Assembly: GCA_007136165.1 (NCBI GenBank)
Contig: SLHK01000160.1
Location: 1 to 7,415, forward strand
DNA: 7,415 bases
Direction of reading: 5' to 3'
From: Syntrophomonadaceae bacterium
Lineage (GTDB): Bacteria > Bacillota > Dethiobacteria > PWVN01
The position numbers were made by a program, and so were the translations under genes. Each line of letters starts with the position of its first letter. The stretch's first letter is position 1. Under the pieces are notes generated by a model. That model saw nothing but the letters and a program-made list of their open reading frames with translations, did no database searches and was not told the origin of the DNA. Of the stretch, positions 1 through 6,000 are shown piece by piece.

Positions 1-859
1 CCAGGGCTTTTACGTCCTTGGGAAAACAGCTGCCGCCAAACCCGCAGCCGGCCTGCAGGTAGCCCTTTATCTCGGGGCCTGCCCCTTCATTCCCGGGTTT
101 GGGGTAAAACCTTTTATCCAGTGTTACAGCTTCCAGCACTTCCCTGACATCGATCCCGCCTGCTGTTTCACAGATGGAGGCGATCTCGTTGGAGTAAGAA
201 ATCAAGGTGGCCAGCAGGGCGTTGGCAGTATATTTTATCATTTCAGCCGTCCTCAGGTTTACCCGAATAATAGGGGCTGCAAAAAAGCCCGCATAAACTT
301 TTCTCACGCCGGCAAAGCTCTCCTCATCGTATGCCCCTATTACGATCCTGTCGGGGTGCAGGAAGTCCTCCACCGCTTTGCCTTCCCGTAAAAACTCGGG
401 ATTCATGGCCAGGCCGAATTCCCCCGGTTCTTTACCGGAAGCGGCCGTTAGTATTTCTTTCACCAGGGTGTCCGTTGTCCCCGGGACTACCGTGCTTTTT
501 ATGCACACTATATGGTAAGACCCTTTGTCTCTTAACACGGCCCCGATATCCCCGGCGGTTTGTTCAATGTAGCTTAAATCTATTTGTCCACGGCCAAAGG
601 GGGTGCCCACGGCAACGATGGATATATCGGAACCAAGGACTGCACTTCTCAGATCCGATGTGGCCGTCAGGTTGCCTGAAGTGACAGCCTGCCTGGCTAT
701 TGCTTCCAGGCCCGGCTCGTAAATGGGCATCTGCAGCCCCTTGATTTTCTGCACTATTTCCAGGTTTTTATCCACACAGGTTACCCGGTGCCCCCTGGCT
801 GCCAGGCAGGCGCCTGTCACCAACCCCACATATCCGGCGCCAATTACGGAAATTTTCAC
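1..859 (-). CDS. UDP-glucose 6-dehydrogenase (3' part outside the window)
   Basis: Cytoplasmic enzyme that oxidises UDP-glucose to UDP-glucuronate with two NAD+, giving the acidic sugar donor for glycan synthesis. The window holds the first 286 residues; the family is usually about 430-450, so the C-terminal UDP-binding domain lies outside. Visible signatures are the Rossmann GAGYVG at residues 7-12, VAVGTP at 82-87, NPEFLREG at 153-160, K209 and N213 in the IKYTANALLATLI helix, and GFGGSCFPKD at 273-282 with catalytic C278 and D282. I chose the GTG start at 859 because it gives the standard N-terminus right before the Rossmann strand, and AAGGTGG lies just upstream. It begins 13 bases after the decarboxylase-like gene stops and is the last gene of the operon visible here. 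The frame is open throughout. The related UDP-ManNAc dehydrogenases are a less good match by motif. Confidence 0.93.
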   Translation of the reverse strand, partial: MKISVIGAGYVGLVTGACLAARGHRVTCVDKNLEIVQKIKGLQMPIYEPGLEAIARQAVTSGNLTATSDLRSAVLGSDISIVAVGTPFGRGQIDLSYIEQTAGDIGAVLRDKGSYHIVCIKSTVVPGTTDTLVKEILTAASGKEPGEFGLAMNPEFLREGKAVEDFLHPDRIVIGAYDEESFAGVRKVYAGFFAAPIIRVNLRTAEMIKYTANALLATLISYSNEIASICETAGGIDVREVLEAVTLDKRFYPKPGNEGAGPEIKGYLQAGCGFGGSCFPKDVKAL

Positions 860-872
860 TTTAGCCACCACC

Positions 873-1949
873 TTAAAATCCATATGCTTCTTTGTACCAT
901 GTCAAGGTTCTCTTAAGGCCTGATTCCAGGCTTACAGCAGGCCCATAGTTAAGAAGGGCCCGGGCTTTGCTTAAATCGGGGCACCTTCTCCGGGGGTTAT
1001 CCGTCAGGTAATCCGCCTCGGTGCTTCTCTTGAATTCCACTGCAGTTTCGCCCACCAGCCCCGCAATTAGAAGTGCCAGGGATTTAATGTCGATTTCCAA
1101 CTCATCATTCCCCACATTGAAAACTTCCCCGTCGTATTGAGAAAGAAGGGCTGCCATGAAACCGGTAATGGCATCGCTTACATAGCAAAAGCTTCTTGTG
1201 TCCCGGCCGCTGCTGAGAATGGCTATTTTCTTTCTCATGAGGGCATCGCTGAAAAAGTCGGGTATAACCCTTTTGTCATCCAGCTTCAACCCCGGCCCGT
1301 AGACATTAAAGGGCCTGACTATTTTTACCGGCAGGCCGTACTGCCGGTAATAATTGACAGCCAGTGTTTCTCCCAGTCTTTTGGATTCATCGTAACAGGC
1401 CCTGGGGCCGATGCAGGAGACATTACCGTTATAATGTTCCGGCGTGGGTATATTCCCGGGCGATGGGTCCCCGTAAACCTCGCTGGTGGAGAAGTAGAGA
1501 AAGCTTTTCAGGCTCCGGGTTCTCCCCAGGTCCAGCAAGTTTTTCAGCCCCAGGACATTAGCTTCGATGGTTTCCAGGGGATACTTCCGGTAAAAGGTGG
1601 GGGACGCAATGCTGGCCGCATGTATGATATAGTCGAAGGGACCTGTCAGCTGAAGGGGTTTAACAATGTCGGCTTTAATGACGTGAATGTATTTATCGTC
1701 CTTCAGGTGCTGAATTCTCGCCGGCGTTCCGGAAATAAAGTTTTCCAGGCAGATGACACGGCAGGGCCTGTCGAATACCCTTTCGTTGCAAAAACTCAGG
1801 AGGTCAAGAAAGTAGCTGCCAAGAAAACCGGCACCCCCGCTGATGAGCCAGCTGCTGCCGCCAATTTTGCCCAGTTGGTCTTTCAAGGCTTCGTAAACGT
1901 TTTCTATATCCTCCCGGATAATGGGGCTCATTTTCAGCATGTTTTTCAC
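873..1949 (-). CDS. UDP-glucuronate decarboxylase-like SDR (UDP-xylose synthase type)
   Basis: Extended short-chain dehydrogenase/reductase of 358 residues that most resembles UDP-glucuronate decarboxylases, which convert UDP-glucuronate to UDP-xylose through a 4-keto intermediate. The NAD site GGAGFLG is at residues 38-44. The active-site pieces are STSEVYGDP at 154-162 (T155, E157) and CYDESK at 185-190 (Y186, K190). HAASIASP (110-117), RPFNVYGPG and DTRSFCYVSD are also decarboxylase-like. About 30 residues precede the Rossmann strand, longer than usual. The start is GTG at 1949: its GTGA overlaps the stop of the preceding gene by four bases, suggesting translational coupling, and AGAGGA sits eight bases upstream. 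An ATG three codons in is less well placed. The adjacent UDP-glucose dehydrogenase would make its substrate. A UDP-glucuronate or UDP-glucose 4-epimerase cannot be excluded. Confidence 0.85.
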   Translation of the reverse strand: MKNMLKMSPIIREDIENVYEALKDQLGKIGGSSWLISGGAGFLGSYFLDLLSFCNERVFDRPCRVICLENFISGTPARIQHLKDDKYIHVIKADIVKPLQLTGPFDYIIHAASIASPTFYRKYPLETIEANVLGLKNLLDLGRTRSLKSFLYFSTSEVYGDPSPGNIPTPEHYNGNVSCIGPRACYDESKRLGETLAVNYYRQYGLPVKIVRPFNVYGPGLKLDDKRVIPDFFSDALMRKKIAILSSGRDTRSFCYVSDAITGFMAALLSQYDGEVFNVGNDELEIDIKSLALLIAGLVGETAVEFKRSTEADYLTDNPRRRCPDLSKARALLNYGPAVSLESGLKRTLTWYKEAYGF

Positions 1950-2914
1950 CTGCCCGTTCCTCTGTAAATGTCAGCGTTCTTTTCATACCAGGCTATGGTT
2001 TTAAGCAGCCCTTCTTTCAGGCTGAATTCGGGCTCCCACTTCAAGGCGTTTTTAATTTTACTTATATCAGGGTGAGGTTTCCAGACTTCGTCAGGCCTGT
2101 AGGGAATGGCGCCGTAATTGGGTTTGCTGGTGTTACTCATGAGGGCATATACCATATCCACGTAATACCTTAACGGCCGGATGGTGCCGCTGCCGATATT
2201 GAATACGGTGTTCTTGCTGTTTTTATCTTTGGCGGCCAGGATAAAACCGGCCACTATGTCATCAATATAGCAGTAGTCCCTGTACTGCTCGCAGGCGGTT
2301 AAATTGACTTCACAACCGTTAAGCAGGGACAGGATGATATGGGGGAAGAATTTATGGCTTCCTTCGTTCTCCCCGAAGATGCCGAAGGCCCTCAGGGTGA
2401 CGATGTCAATCCCATTTTCCGCGGCAAGCTGGTGGGCCATGATGGTGGCGGTCGCTTTGGTGCTGCCGTAAATATTAAAGGGTTCCAGGGCGGCGTCTTC
2501 TCTGATAATGTCTTTTTTATCCCCGTACTCCATGCAGGACCCAATATTTAAGAACTTCTCACACCCGGTTTTTTTCAAGGCGCTCATAAGGTTAATAATG
2601 CCGACAATATTGGTTTCAGCGGCCACGAAGTAATCTTTTTGCCGGGAGTCAACGCCGTACGCAGACATGTGAAAAACATAATCGGGTTTAACATCTCTTA
2701 CACACTCATCCAGCTTATGAAAATCCCTTATGTCAATCCTGCAGACGGCAATGTCATTCTCTATATGTTTTAATCTCCATAAGTCTGAGGTTTCTCTGGC
2801 CAACACGTAAACCAGGGCCTTTTCCTTTACCATTCGCTGCGCAATGTGGGAGCCTATAAAGCCCGTGGCCCCTGTTACCAAAACCCTTTTGTCAACGAAA
2901 TCATAATGGGGCAT
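1946..2914 (-). CDS. NAD-dependent nucleotide-sugar epimerase/reductase (extended SDR), substrate unassigned
   Basis: A 322-residue extended SDR. The cofactor site GATGFIG is at residues 15-21 and the catalytic pair is Y149/K153 in YGSTK, with S126 in IGSCMEYG as the likely third catalytic residue. The C-terminal half carries YRDYCYIDDIV and NIGSG, typical substrate-domain motifs of NDP-sugar epimerases and 4-ketosugar reductases. It lies 17 bases after the cytidylyltransferase gene with a perfect GAGGAGG seven bases before ATG 2914. A product acting on CDP-glucose or a CDP-hexose is therefore the natural inference. It lacks the N-terminal pattern I associate with CDP-glucose 4,6-dehydratase (RfbG), so I do not call it that. 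Epimerase or 4-reductase is undecided. Its stop overlaps the start of the next gene by four bases. Confidence 0.85.
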   Translation of the reverse strand: MPHYDFVDKRVLVTGATGFIGSHIAQRMVKEKALVYVLARETSDLWRLKHIENDIAVCRIDIRDFHKLDECVRDVKPDYVFHMSAYGVDSRQKDYFVAAETNIVGIINLMSALKKTGCEKFLNIGSCMEYGDKKDIIREDAALEPFNIYGSTKATATIMAHQLAAENGIDIVTLRAFGIFGENEGSHKFFPHIILSLLNGCEVNLTACEQYRDYCYIDDIVAGFILAAKDKNSKNTVFNIGSGTIRPLRYYVDMVYALMSNTSKPNYGAIPYRPDEVWKPHPDISKIKNALKWEPEFSLKEGLLKTIAWYEKNADIYRGTGR

Positions 2915-2931
2915 AACAAATCCTCCTCAGG

Positions 2932-3690
2932 TTACCACCGGACCCAGGGTCTGCGGCGGCTGGCCCAAAGCTTATTGATAAGCTCAACATCTTTTGCCGT
3001 ATCAACAGCCTGCCAGAACCCCTCGTGCCGGTAAACGGCCAACTGGTTTTCCCGCACCAGGGCTTTCAGGGGTTCTTCCTCCAGTACACAGCTGTCACCG
3101 CTGAGATAGTCAAATATCTTTCTTTTAAAGACATAAAAACCCGCGTTTATCCAGCCATCCAGCATAGGCTTTTCCTTAAAGCTTTCCGCCAGGCCGTTTT
3201 TCACCTCAATGATTCCATACTGGGACCTGTTCTTTACGGCCGTTACGGTGGCAATTTTCCCCTTATCACGGTGATGTTTAAGCAGTTGGTCCAGGGGGAT
3301 GTCGGCAACCCCGTCACCGTATGTCAGCATGAACTCCTCTTCCTCAATATACTTTTGGATGCCCTTAATCCTGCCGCCTGTCATGGTTTTAAGCCCTGTA
3401 TCGGCAAAAACAATATCCCATTTTTCCGGCGGGTTAAAAAAATGGATCCCCCCGTCCCCGTGCATGTGAAAGTCGCTGCTTTTCCAATCCAGGTTTAAGA
3501 AGTATTCTTTTATTTGGTCCCCGCCGTGCCCCAGGCACAGGACAAATTCATTGATACCGTATTCCTTGTATATTTTCATGACATGCCACAGGACCGGCAT
3601 GCCGCCCACCTCCACCAAAGGCTTGCAGGTAAAGCCGGCAGCGCCCCTCATCCTCAGGCCTTTACCCCCGCATAAAATTACTGCCTTCAT
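2932..3690 (-). CDS. rfbF: Glucose-1-phosphate cytidylyltransferase
   Basis: Makes CDP-glucose and pyrophosphate from CTP and alpha-D-glucose-1-phosphate, the entry step to CDP-sugars. The 252-residue length fits the RfbF family (about 257). Diagnostic segments are the nucleotidyltransferase loop LCGGKGLRMR at residues 6-15, KPLVEVGGMPVLWHVMK at 23-39, MTGGR at 103-107, TYGDGVADI at 123-131 (metal-binding D126, and D130), FKEKP at 171-175, NAGFYVF at 182-188 and GFWQAVDT at 224-231. LWHVMKIY and the TGGR-to-YGDGVAD block separate it from the dTDP-glucose (RmlA) and UDP-glucose (GalU) enzymes. ATG 3690 has AAAGGGGG seven bases upstream. The gene follows the YheC/YheD-family gene by 29 bases. 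No CDP-glucose 4,6-dehydratase, its usual partner, is present in this window. Confidence 0.93.
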   Translation of the reverse strand: MKAVILCGGKGLRMRGAAGFTCKPLVEVGGMPVLWHVMKIYKEYGINEFVLCLGHGGDQIKEYFLNLDWKSSDFHMHGDGGIHFFNPPEKWDIVFADTGLKTMTGGRIKGIQKYIEEEEFMLTYGDGVADIPLDQLLKHHRDKGKIATVTAVKNRSQYGIIEVKNGLAESFKEKPMLDGWINAGFYVFKRKIFDYLSGDSCVLEEEPLKALVRENQLAVYRHEGFWQAVDTAKDVELINKLWASRRRPWVRW

Positions 3691-3719
3691 GTACAGAACC
3701 CCCTTTCCCAGAGGTAGTA

Positions 3720-4826
3720 TTAATGGGTTTGCCGGTACAGATACCCGGCGTATTCCAGGATATTCTTATAGGCCCTTGACACTACCGCCCCGCTGTAGGC
3801 CTTTTCCAGGGACACTTTTGTCGACTGGGAATTTGCTTCGATAAGCCAGATTTTATCATCATTGTCGACGGCAAAATCAATGCCGATCTCCACATATTTG
3901 CCGTAATGCCCCTCAATATACTCATAGATGCGAAACAAAAAAGATTGAACGGTATCTATCAGAGCCTCTACTTTTTCTTTTGGCCAGTTCATCTTGTTTA
4001 GGAAATAATCCTCAAACTTAAAAGCATTGCTGTGGGTGGTGATGGGAGATCCAATCTGGCCCAGCCGGACGCAAATACCCACTATTTCCAATTGCCCGTT
4101 TCCGTTGCGCTGCAGCTCAGCCCTCATATCCACCAGCCTGTTCTCGTATTTTATTAAATCGATTGATTGTTGAGCCAAAAAGCTTTTACCGCGGAAAAAA
4201 CCCTCCGCCGCGTTAAACAGCGATTGAAAGCTGGAAGCCTCGTAAGTCGAAAGCTTGCTCTTTTTTTGATAACTGTACCTGTAGCGGCTGTCGGGAAGGG
4301 CCTCTACCCGCAGGGTATAATGGCCTTTTCTCCCCAGGTAGGATTTAAGGTAAATGACACCATACTTTTCCAGCATATCTTTAATATCTTCCGGCTGGTT
4401 TACCTCCCGGGTGGCCGGCAGATAATTCTTTATTACCGGATCTTTGTTCAAAACCTGATACAGCTCCCATTTATTAAAACGGGGATGATTGATAATTTGG
4501 CCCCTTTCATTTACCATGCCGTAGAGTTCTGCAAAGATATGAGCATGCTTTTCCTTAATCCCGCCCCTCAGGTATAATATGTCAGGGATTGGAAATCTGC
4601 CGGGCAGCCATCGGGAGGACCCGCTGTCCCAGTAGCAGCCGGTAATTCTCCTTTGGTTTAAATCAACATGCTTCAAAGAGAAGTAATAAAGGGTGTTTTT
4701 TACCTCTTCATTGGCAGCGGCCATTTGCTTTATCCTGGGGTTGACCTTTTGCCTTCTTAAATTACGTATGGTTAAGGGGCTTACCAATACCGCCATTACG
4801 GGTTTTTTATAGCTTGCTTTAAACAA
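3720..4826 (-). CDS. YheC/YheD-family ATP-grasp protein (endospore coat-associated)
   Basis: Member of the YheC/YheD family, whose Bacillus representatives are associated with the spore coat; the reaction and substrate are not established. Counting 368 residues from TTG 4826, ATP-grasp features are K161 in IYLKSYLGRKG, the AQQSIDLI strand followed by D233-x-R235 in VDMRAEL, and the metal-binding pair D317 in IGIDFAVD and E330/N332 in IWLIEANSQ. The N-terminal VMAVLVSPLTIRNL block is typical of the family. The frame stays open upstream to a GTG at 4868 (382 residues). I prefer TTG 4826 because AAAGGAG lies nine bases before it, the GTG has no ribosome site, and the predicted transcript would start at about that GTG. 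It is the first gene of the nucleotide-sugar operon, so a role in building or attaching a spore-surface glycan is plausible but inferred. Confidence 0.88.
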   Translation of the reverse strand: MFKASYKKPVMAVLVSPLTIRNLRRQKVNPRIKQMAAANEEVKNTLYYFSLKHVDLNQRRITGCYWDSGSSRWLPGRFPIPDILYLRGGIKEKHAHIFAELYGMVNERGQIINHPRFNKWELYQVLNKDPVIKNYLPATREVNQPEDIKDMLEKYGVIYLKSYLGRKGHYTLRVEALPDSRYRYSYQKKSKLSTYEASSFQSLFNAAEGFFRGKSFLAQQSIDLIKYENRLVDMRAELQRNGNGQLEIVGICVRLGQIGSPITTHSNAFKFEDYFLNKMNWPKEKVEALIDTVQSFLFRIYEYIEGHYGKYVEIGIDFAVDNDDKIWLIEANSQSTKVSLEKAYSGAVVSRAYKNILEYAGYLYRQTH

Positions 4827-4873
4827 TTTTGCAGACTCCTTTACAACATCCTTGGCAGCGGAACGCACTAATA

Positions 4874-4901
4874 TAAACTATGCTATATCGATAGATATTG
4901 T
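4874..4901 (-). promoter_or_regulatory. Candidate sigma-K promoter of the glycan operon
   Basis: Read on the minus strand, AC (4901-4900) is followed by exactly 17 bases and then CATAGTTTA (4882-4874). This fits the published sigma-K consensus as I recall it, AC-N17-CATANNNTA, at every fixed position. The inferred transcription start is near 4868, about 40 bases before the preferred TTG start and its AAAGGAG site. The consensus is short and the region is A+T-rich, so chance is possible. The match gains weight from lying directly upstream of a gene of an endospore coat-associated family. Confidence 0.5.
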
Positions 4902-4945
4902 TACCGCCATATTAAATTACAGAGCTCCATGTCCGGAATTGTGCT

Positions 4946-4974
4946 ATGACAATTTATATACTCATGCATATATT
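4946..4974 (+). promoter_or_regulatory. Candidate sigma-A promoter of the kinase gene
   Basis: ATGACA (4946-4951) and TATATT (4969-4974) each match the -35 and -10 consensus at five of six positions and are separated by 17 bases. Transcription would start near 4981, giving a leader of about 70 bases before the kinase. The promoter is divergent from, and does not overlap, the sigma-K-like promoter about 45 bases to its left. Confidence 0.55.
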
Positions 4975-4982
4975 GGAGTAAA

Positions 4983-5004
4983 GAGGATGGTTATAACCTT
5001 CTCC
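4983..5004. repeat. Imperfect inverted repeat in the kinase leader
   Basis: A perfect 10-bp palindrome GGTTATAACC (4989-4998) has partial flanking pairing (A4987/T5000, G4986/C5001, G4985 with T5002 as a wobble, G4983/C5004). It sits just after the predicted transcription start of the kinase, a usual place for an operator. It is short, so this is only a candidate. Confidence 0.3.
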
Positions 5005-5053
5005 GATAATTCTTTTTTACTGTGGTAGTATGAAGCGAAAAGGGGACAAAAAA

Positions 5054-5740
5054 GTGAAAGAAATTATTTTTAAAAAATATGAGATAGACAAGAAACCCAT
5101 TGGATATGGTTTCTTTGCAAAAGTTTACCGCGGTTATGATTTACAGAAGGAAAGAGGGGTAGCTATAAAGATAACGCGGGATCTAAAAAGGGCATACAGG
5201 GAAGTCAAGGCCATGAAGCGCTTCGGCAGGTCAGAATACCTGCCAGTGCTATATGACTTCATGCGTAAGAACAATAAAGCCTATATTGTGATGGAGTATA
5301 TCGACGGCAAAAATCTGTGGGAGGAGTTTATCGCCCGCGGGAAACTTTGTGACGAAAAATTCAGTATTCAAATTCTTATGAATGTCCTGAAAGCCCTTCA
5401 CACCCTTCACGAAAGAGGGTACGCACATACGGACGTAAAGGCCAAAAACATTATCATTGTAGACAAGGACCCCCAAAAAATAAAAATAATTGACTTTAAT
5501 TCCACAAGATATATTAGTAAAAGAATAAAAATACAAAGAGATTTGCGCAGTGCAGCCAAACTCTTTGTATACCTGACCAATGGAGCCGTTTATGAAAAAG
5601 AAAAAATATATAACCCAAAATTCCAAAACAAAAAGCTAAAACCAGTCATCCTAAAAGCCTTAAACAAACAGTACAACTCCGCCCAGGAATTCCTTGACGC
5701 CCTCTCAGAATTACAGGAATTACAGGGACACCATACTTAA
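5054..5740 (+). CDS. Small soluble Hanks-type protein kinase with minimal activation segment
   Basis: Probable cytoplasmic Ser/Thr kinase of 228 residues, all kinase domain, with no membrane segment or sensor domain. Counting from GTG 5054: glycine loop IGYGFFAKVY at 16-25, VAIK lysine K39, helix-C glutamate E50, hinge VMEYIDG at 79-85, catalytic loop HTDVKAKN at 125-132 (D127, N132), and DFN at 147-149 replacing DFG. Only about 13 residues separate DFN from D163, which begins the helix-F segment DLRSAAKLFVYLTNG. The usual activation loop and APE motif are therefore missing. The end, NSAQEFLDALSEL, is the normal last helix. I chose GTG 5054 over ATG 5030 because AAAAGGGG lies eight bases before it, whereas the ATG has no clear ribosome site. 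As I recall, B. subtilis YbdM/PrkD has a similarly short segment. The final codons and stop come from a repeat. Its target is unknown. Confidence 0.82.
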   Translation: MKEIIFKKYEIDKKPIGYGFFAKVYRGYDLQKERGVAIKITRDLKRAYREVKAMKRFGRSEYLPVLYDFMRKNNKAYIVMEYIDGKNLWEEFIARGKLCDEKFSIQILMNVLKALHTLHERGYAHTDVKAKNIIIVDKDPQKIKIIDFNSTRYISKRIKIQRDLRSAAKLFVYLTNGAVYEKEKIYNPKFQNKKLKPVILKALNKQYNSAQEFLDALSELQELQGHHT

Positions 5741-5794
5741 TTCCACAATGTGAAATTACAGGGACACCATACTTAATTTCATAATGTGAAAGTA
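5709..5794. repeat. Tandem 36-bp palindromic (REP-like) repeats
   Basis: Two head-to-tail 36-bp copies, 5718-5753 and 5754-5789, differ at only two positions, and a 9-bp partial copy (AATTACAGG) precedes them at 5709. Each copy carries the motif GGGACACCATACTTAATT and an imperfect hairpin: TAATTCCACA against TGTGAAATTA around 5748, and the corresponding arms around 5784. The first copy overlaps the 3' end of the kinase gene and provides its stop codon. I recall motifs of this kind as dispersed non-autonomous elements of the REP type in many bacteria. No transposase is present here. Confidence 0.7.
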
Positions 5795-5796
5795 AT

Positions 5797-5833
5797 AGCA
5801 AGAACGAACCGTCCCCGTTTGCCCCTGTCTCCC
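5797..5833. repeat. Possible dispersed-repeat remnant with a GAACCGTCCCC core
   Basis: Immediately after the tandem repeats comes AGCAAGAACGAACCGTCCCC and then a C-rich stretch. GGGGACGGTTC-type sequences are, as I recall, a common dispersed motif in Firmicutes and other bacteria. Only one copy is visible here, so the assignment rests on memory and proximity to the repeat block. Confidence 0.35.
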
Positions 5834-5846
5834 TTTATATTTTCTA

Positions 5847-5875
5847 TTGACATTTAAAGCTTTAAATGTGATAAT
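5847..5875 (+). promoter_or_regulatory. Sigma-A promoter with extended -10 for the riboswitch transcript
   Basis: A perfect TTGACA (5847-5852), a 17-base spacer and GATAAT (5870-5875) preceded by an extended -10 TGT form an almost ideal vegetative promoter. The predicted start near 5882 falls right at the beginning of the riboswitch aptamer, as expected for a transcript whose leader is the sensor. Confidence 0.85.
5850..5869. promoter_or_regulatory. Perfect 20-bp palindrome across the promoter spacer: candidate operator
   Basis: ACATTTAAAGCTTTAAATGT is identical to its reverse complement over all 20 bases. It covers the last three bases of the -35 element and the whole spacer up to the -10. 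A dimeric regulator bound here would block RNA polymerase or, in MerR fashion, distort the spacer. The normal 17-base spacing favours repression. No regulator gene is adjacent. Confidence 0.6.
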
Positions 5876-5883
5876 TTTGGTAA

Positions 5884-5990
5884 CAGCTTCCTGAACGATA
5901 AGGGCAAACCATCCGAAAGGTTGGCACGCAAAACTTTGGGTCTAAAGCTTCCAGCGGGGGAGTCAAGATTGCCAAGTAGCCGAAGCAGGA
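5884..5990 (+). ncRNA. Cyclic-di-GMP-I riboswitch aptamer (GEMM-I)
   Basis: The leader contains the GEMM-I hallmarks in order: AAGGGCAAACC (5900-5910), a CCATCC-GAAA-GGTTGG hairpin with GAAA tetraloop (5909-5924), CACGCAAAA (5925-5933), GGGTCTAAAG (5938-5947), and GCCAAGTAGCCG (5971-5982) closing the second hairpin. GCTTC (5886-5890) and GAAGC (5982-5986) can close the basal stem. The base aligned with Vc2 position G20 (second G of AGGGC) is G. By known specificity this favours cyclic-di-GMP over the cGAMP-sensing variants, which carry A. The aptamer precedes the small membrane-protein gene. Confidence 0.92.
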
Positions 5991-6000
5991 TACTTTTTTT
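5974..6000 (+). terminator. Possible riboswitch-controlled terminator
   Basis: AAGTA (5974-5978) can pair with TACTT (5991-5995), with CC/GG inside and a six-base loop, followed directly by five more T. The 5' arm lies inside the last conserved aptamer segment, so this hairpin and the folded aptamer exclude each other. Ligand binding would then permit read-through. The stem is short and A+T-rich, so termination efficiency is doubtful. Confidence 0.4.

Noticed and set aside
331..923. Plus-strand open frames opposite the UDP-glucose dehydrogenase
   Set aside because: The minus strand encodes an uninterrupted dehydrogenase with all catalytic motifs; the plus-strand translations are low-complexity and without motifs.
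1137..1967. 276-codon plus-strand open frame
   Set aside because: It lies wholly opposite the UDP-glucuronate-decarboxylase-like gene, which has full family motifs. Its own translation shows no recognisable domain and is a codon-bias shadow.
1946..2914. CDP-glucose 4,6-dehydratase (RfbG) for the SDR next to the cytidylyltransferase
   Set aside because: The N-terminal region and the catalytic-loop surroundings do not match what I know of RfbG, so only a general epimerase/reductase call is supported.
5249..5626. 125-codon minus-strand open frame
   Set aside because: It is antisense to the kinase, whose catalytic motifs fall in the same interval; no ribosome site or family signature.
5718..5789. 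36-bp repeats considered as a CRISPR array
   Set aside because: The copies are directly adjacent with no spacers, only two exist, one overlaps a coding end, and no cas gene is present.
5884..5990. cGAMP-sensing GEMM-Ib variant
   Set aside because: The position aligned to Vc2 G20 is G rather than the A typical of cGAMP-selective variants.
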